Source: Rosa chinensis
Taxonomy: Eukaryota > Streptophyta > Magnoliopsida > Rosales > Rosaceae
Reading direction: 5' to 3'
Assembly (NCBI RefSeq): GCF_002994745.2
Contig: NC_037088.1
Coordinates: forward strand, 687,001-751,000
DNA length: 64,000 nucleotides
Part shown: positions 62,506 to 64,000 of the stretch, piece by piece
How positions within the stretch are numbered: position 1 is the stretch's first letter
Layout: the number at the start of each line of letters is the position of its first letter
Made by a program: the position numbers and the translations under genes
The notes under the pieces: model-generated
What the model saw: the letters and a program-made list of their open reading frames with translations, nothing else
What the model was told of the DNA's origin: nothing
The model's database searches: none

Positions 62506-62960
62506 TGATGAAGTCTCGCGGTGTTTCTTGAAGAAAGGAATGGAATTCTTATGTTTCAAAATCCAAATAGGGCTTGGAGAAATGGAGAGAGAGAAAAGTA
62601 TGTGTGAGCTTGAAGGGGGGGAGAGAGAGAGAGAGAGAAGAAGGTAGTGGCTTTTGGGTACTAATTCAATTGGAGGCGGCAAAGAAGAGTTGATTTGCTG
62701 TGGGCAGACCCAGTGTTAACAACAGTCCTCCACGAATCACAATAACAATAAGGGGTAGAAGCGTAAATTCATATTCGTAGAGGTGTCGCTAAACCCAGCA
62801 AATACCAAATAAAGGGAGGGCAAAACCATCAAGTCACTATTCATTTTGCTAAAAGACAAACAAAATGAACAGTGATTTTAGAATTGGGTTTTAGTATAGA
62901 GTATAATTGGAAGTTTGAAAGAAAATATAAGAGATAAATTACTCTGTCAAATAGGCCTGA

Positions 62961-63140
62961 TTCTTTGGTAGGGCAGATATGCCACATGGCGGTATGCCCA
63001 ACCAATCAGTACCTATGCAGCGGTATATTGGATATTTCATTTTAATTATATATGAGTAGTTTTAAAATATAATTAGAAAACAGAGAAACATGATTGGTTG
63101 GGCGTACCAGCCACTTGGCACGTCTGCCCTACCTAAGAAT
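62961..63140. mobile_element. Small MITE with 45-bp imperfect inverted repeats
   Basis: The left part TTCTTTGGTAGGGCAGATAT...GCCCAACCAATC is matched inverted by the right part GATTGGTTGGGC...GTCTGCCCTACCTAAGAAT. It is about 180 bp with an AT-rich centre and no coding capacity. The superfamily was not assigned because the target duplication is ambiguous. Confidence 0.75.
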
Positions 63141-63201
63141 TTTTCTTCTCTAAAAGTGTAATAGAATTATAGAACACATATCAAAGCGGGAGGGAGAGTT
63201 T

Positions 63202-63297
63202 TTTTTTTTTTTCTTTGTTGAAACATGATATTTTATTACTAGAGGTTAACCCTCGGAAGAAAAATACAACGGGTATAAGTATGATAGATGATCACAA
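63202..63297 (-). mobile_element. Short retroposon with 15-bp target-site duplication
   Basis: CGGGAGGGAGAGTTT occurs exactly at 63187-63201 and 63298-63312. The 96 bp between starts with a poly-T run, so it is a minus-strand insertion with its poly(A) tail at the left. The remainder (TGTTGAAACATGATATTTTA) resembles the extreme 3' end of a LINE, strongly 5'-truncated. Confidence 0.85.
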
Positions 63298-63429
63298 CGG
63301 GAGGGAGAGTTTGAACATGAAAATTTTATTAACATTTTTTTGGATAGAAATGATGAACTATATTTTCCAAAATTGTATTACCAGGAGACTTCTTTTTATA
63401 ATTAAGAAAGAAAATTAAATGACTGGGAG

Positions 63430-64000
63430 TGTTAATGCTCAAAGTCCGGCGGTAGCCGATCTTTCGTTTATCGCGGGTCCGTTGGGCGGACCGCTACTGT
63501 GAGGATTTGATGGCCTCCGCTAGCTGTCACACGAGAGACAGGGCGTCAGAGGGAGACTGCGTTGGGCGGTCTTCACTTCTCCGATGCCTAAGTCAGTCAA
63601 TGCATATAGGCAGCATAACAATAAATGAGTAGTAAATGTGTAATTAATGAGGAGAGAGGAGAGAACATTTTATAGGTGAGGAGAAGGTTGATCTTCTTCT
63701 TGTTTTCGATGTGGGACTGATGTGCTTCGATTCCCAGCGTCTGGAGCTTCTGATGCTACCTTGGCGCGACGCGTCAGCTGTGATCTGGGGGCGATCCGGG
63801 GCTCGAGCGGTAGCCCGCCTGGCCGTGCCCTCGTAGGTCACCCCTTTGGTGAGAGTCGGTACCTCTGGCGGTACAATGAGCGTGGCTCATTATAGCTAAT
63901 TATGCTTGCAAACGTACATGTGGGTACAGGGAGAAAATGAAAAAAATAAATATAAAGTATTAAGGATTAAGGATTGGATTGGATAGGAAACCCAGCCCAT
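63430..64000. other. GC-richer, LTR-like sequence
   Basis: Composition rises sharply in GC at about 63440-63590 and 63740-63880. The stretch starting TGTTAATGCTCAAAGTCCGG and containing GATGTGGGACTGATGTGC, then a GGCTCATTATAGC motif near 63880, looks like an LTR. No matching partner or target duplication was found within the window, so this is only a suggestion. Confidence 0.25.

Overview
This is a stretch of nuclear DNA from a flowering plant, almost certainly a eudicot and possibly Rosaceae (the last is a weak inference from the style of the lectin kinase genes). The evidence is AT-rich intergenic DNA, GT-AG introns, plant-only gene families (REM-type B3 proteins, G-type lectin receptor kinases) and layered plant transposons. 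No bacterial, organellar or viral gene was recognised.

Layout. (1) Positions 1-29 kb hold a dispersed cluster of six loci of one gene family. Its ancestral form encodes three B3 DNA-binding domains from four exons joined by phase-0 introns. I call the loci A (3075-4592, minus), B (8481-10666, plus), F (12764-14815, minus), E (20385-20898, plus), C (21789-23676, plus) and D (26596-28242, plus). Only C reads open from ATG to stop (378 codons plus stop). D has a single nonsense codon. A, B and F carry several disabling changes and E is a remnant. Comparing exon lengths (exon 2 = 366 nt in C and D, 365 in B, 367 in A) places each frameshift.

(2) The space between loci is filled with transposon insertions whose target-site duplications (TSDs) can be read: a hAT-type MITE (112-532), a CACTA element (15158-17630) carrying a nested MULE (15721-17301) that may contain captured gene sequence, a long-inverted-repeat MULE-like element (18793-19570) and a Tourist-like MITE (25679-26013). 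From 28 to 36.5 kb there are minisatellites, a 25-nt G run and one small two-exon gene of unknown function (34628-35025, minus).

(3) Positions 36.5-53.6 kb hold two closely related intronless G-type lectin S-receptor-like kinases of the LECRK3/RLK1 type, both on the minus strand. The first (36584-38985) is broken by a 1-bp deletion. The second (51171-53576) is intact, 801 aa. Between them lies a nest of mobile elements: a decayed Copia retrotransposon (about 40174-48668) interrupted by an LTR-like insert and a 669-bp hAT MITE, a LINE-type retroposon with a 16-bp TSD, and a hAT transposase fragment.

(4) Positions 55.1-58.8 kb hold a complete minus-strand gene for an AAK1/NAK-type serine/threonine kinase (8 exons, one untranslated, one GC-AG intron, one NAGNAG acceptor). 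Beyond it are a near-perfect foldback element, a single frameshifted exon of a PDI-like gene, a signal-peptide-coding exon, a small MITE and a short retroposon with a 15-bp TSD.

The most notable item is the three-domain B3 family: one intact member surrounded by dated-looking relatives whose lesions can be placed exactly by comparison. The intact protein is expected to be a nuclear DNA-binding protein. The lectin kinases are expected at the plasma membrane and the AAK1-like kinase in clathrin-linked endocytosis; nothing in the sequence links these three functionally.
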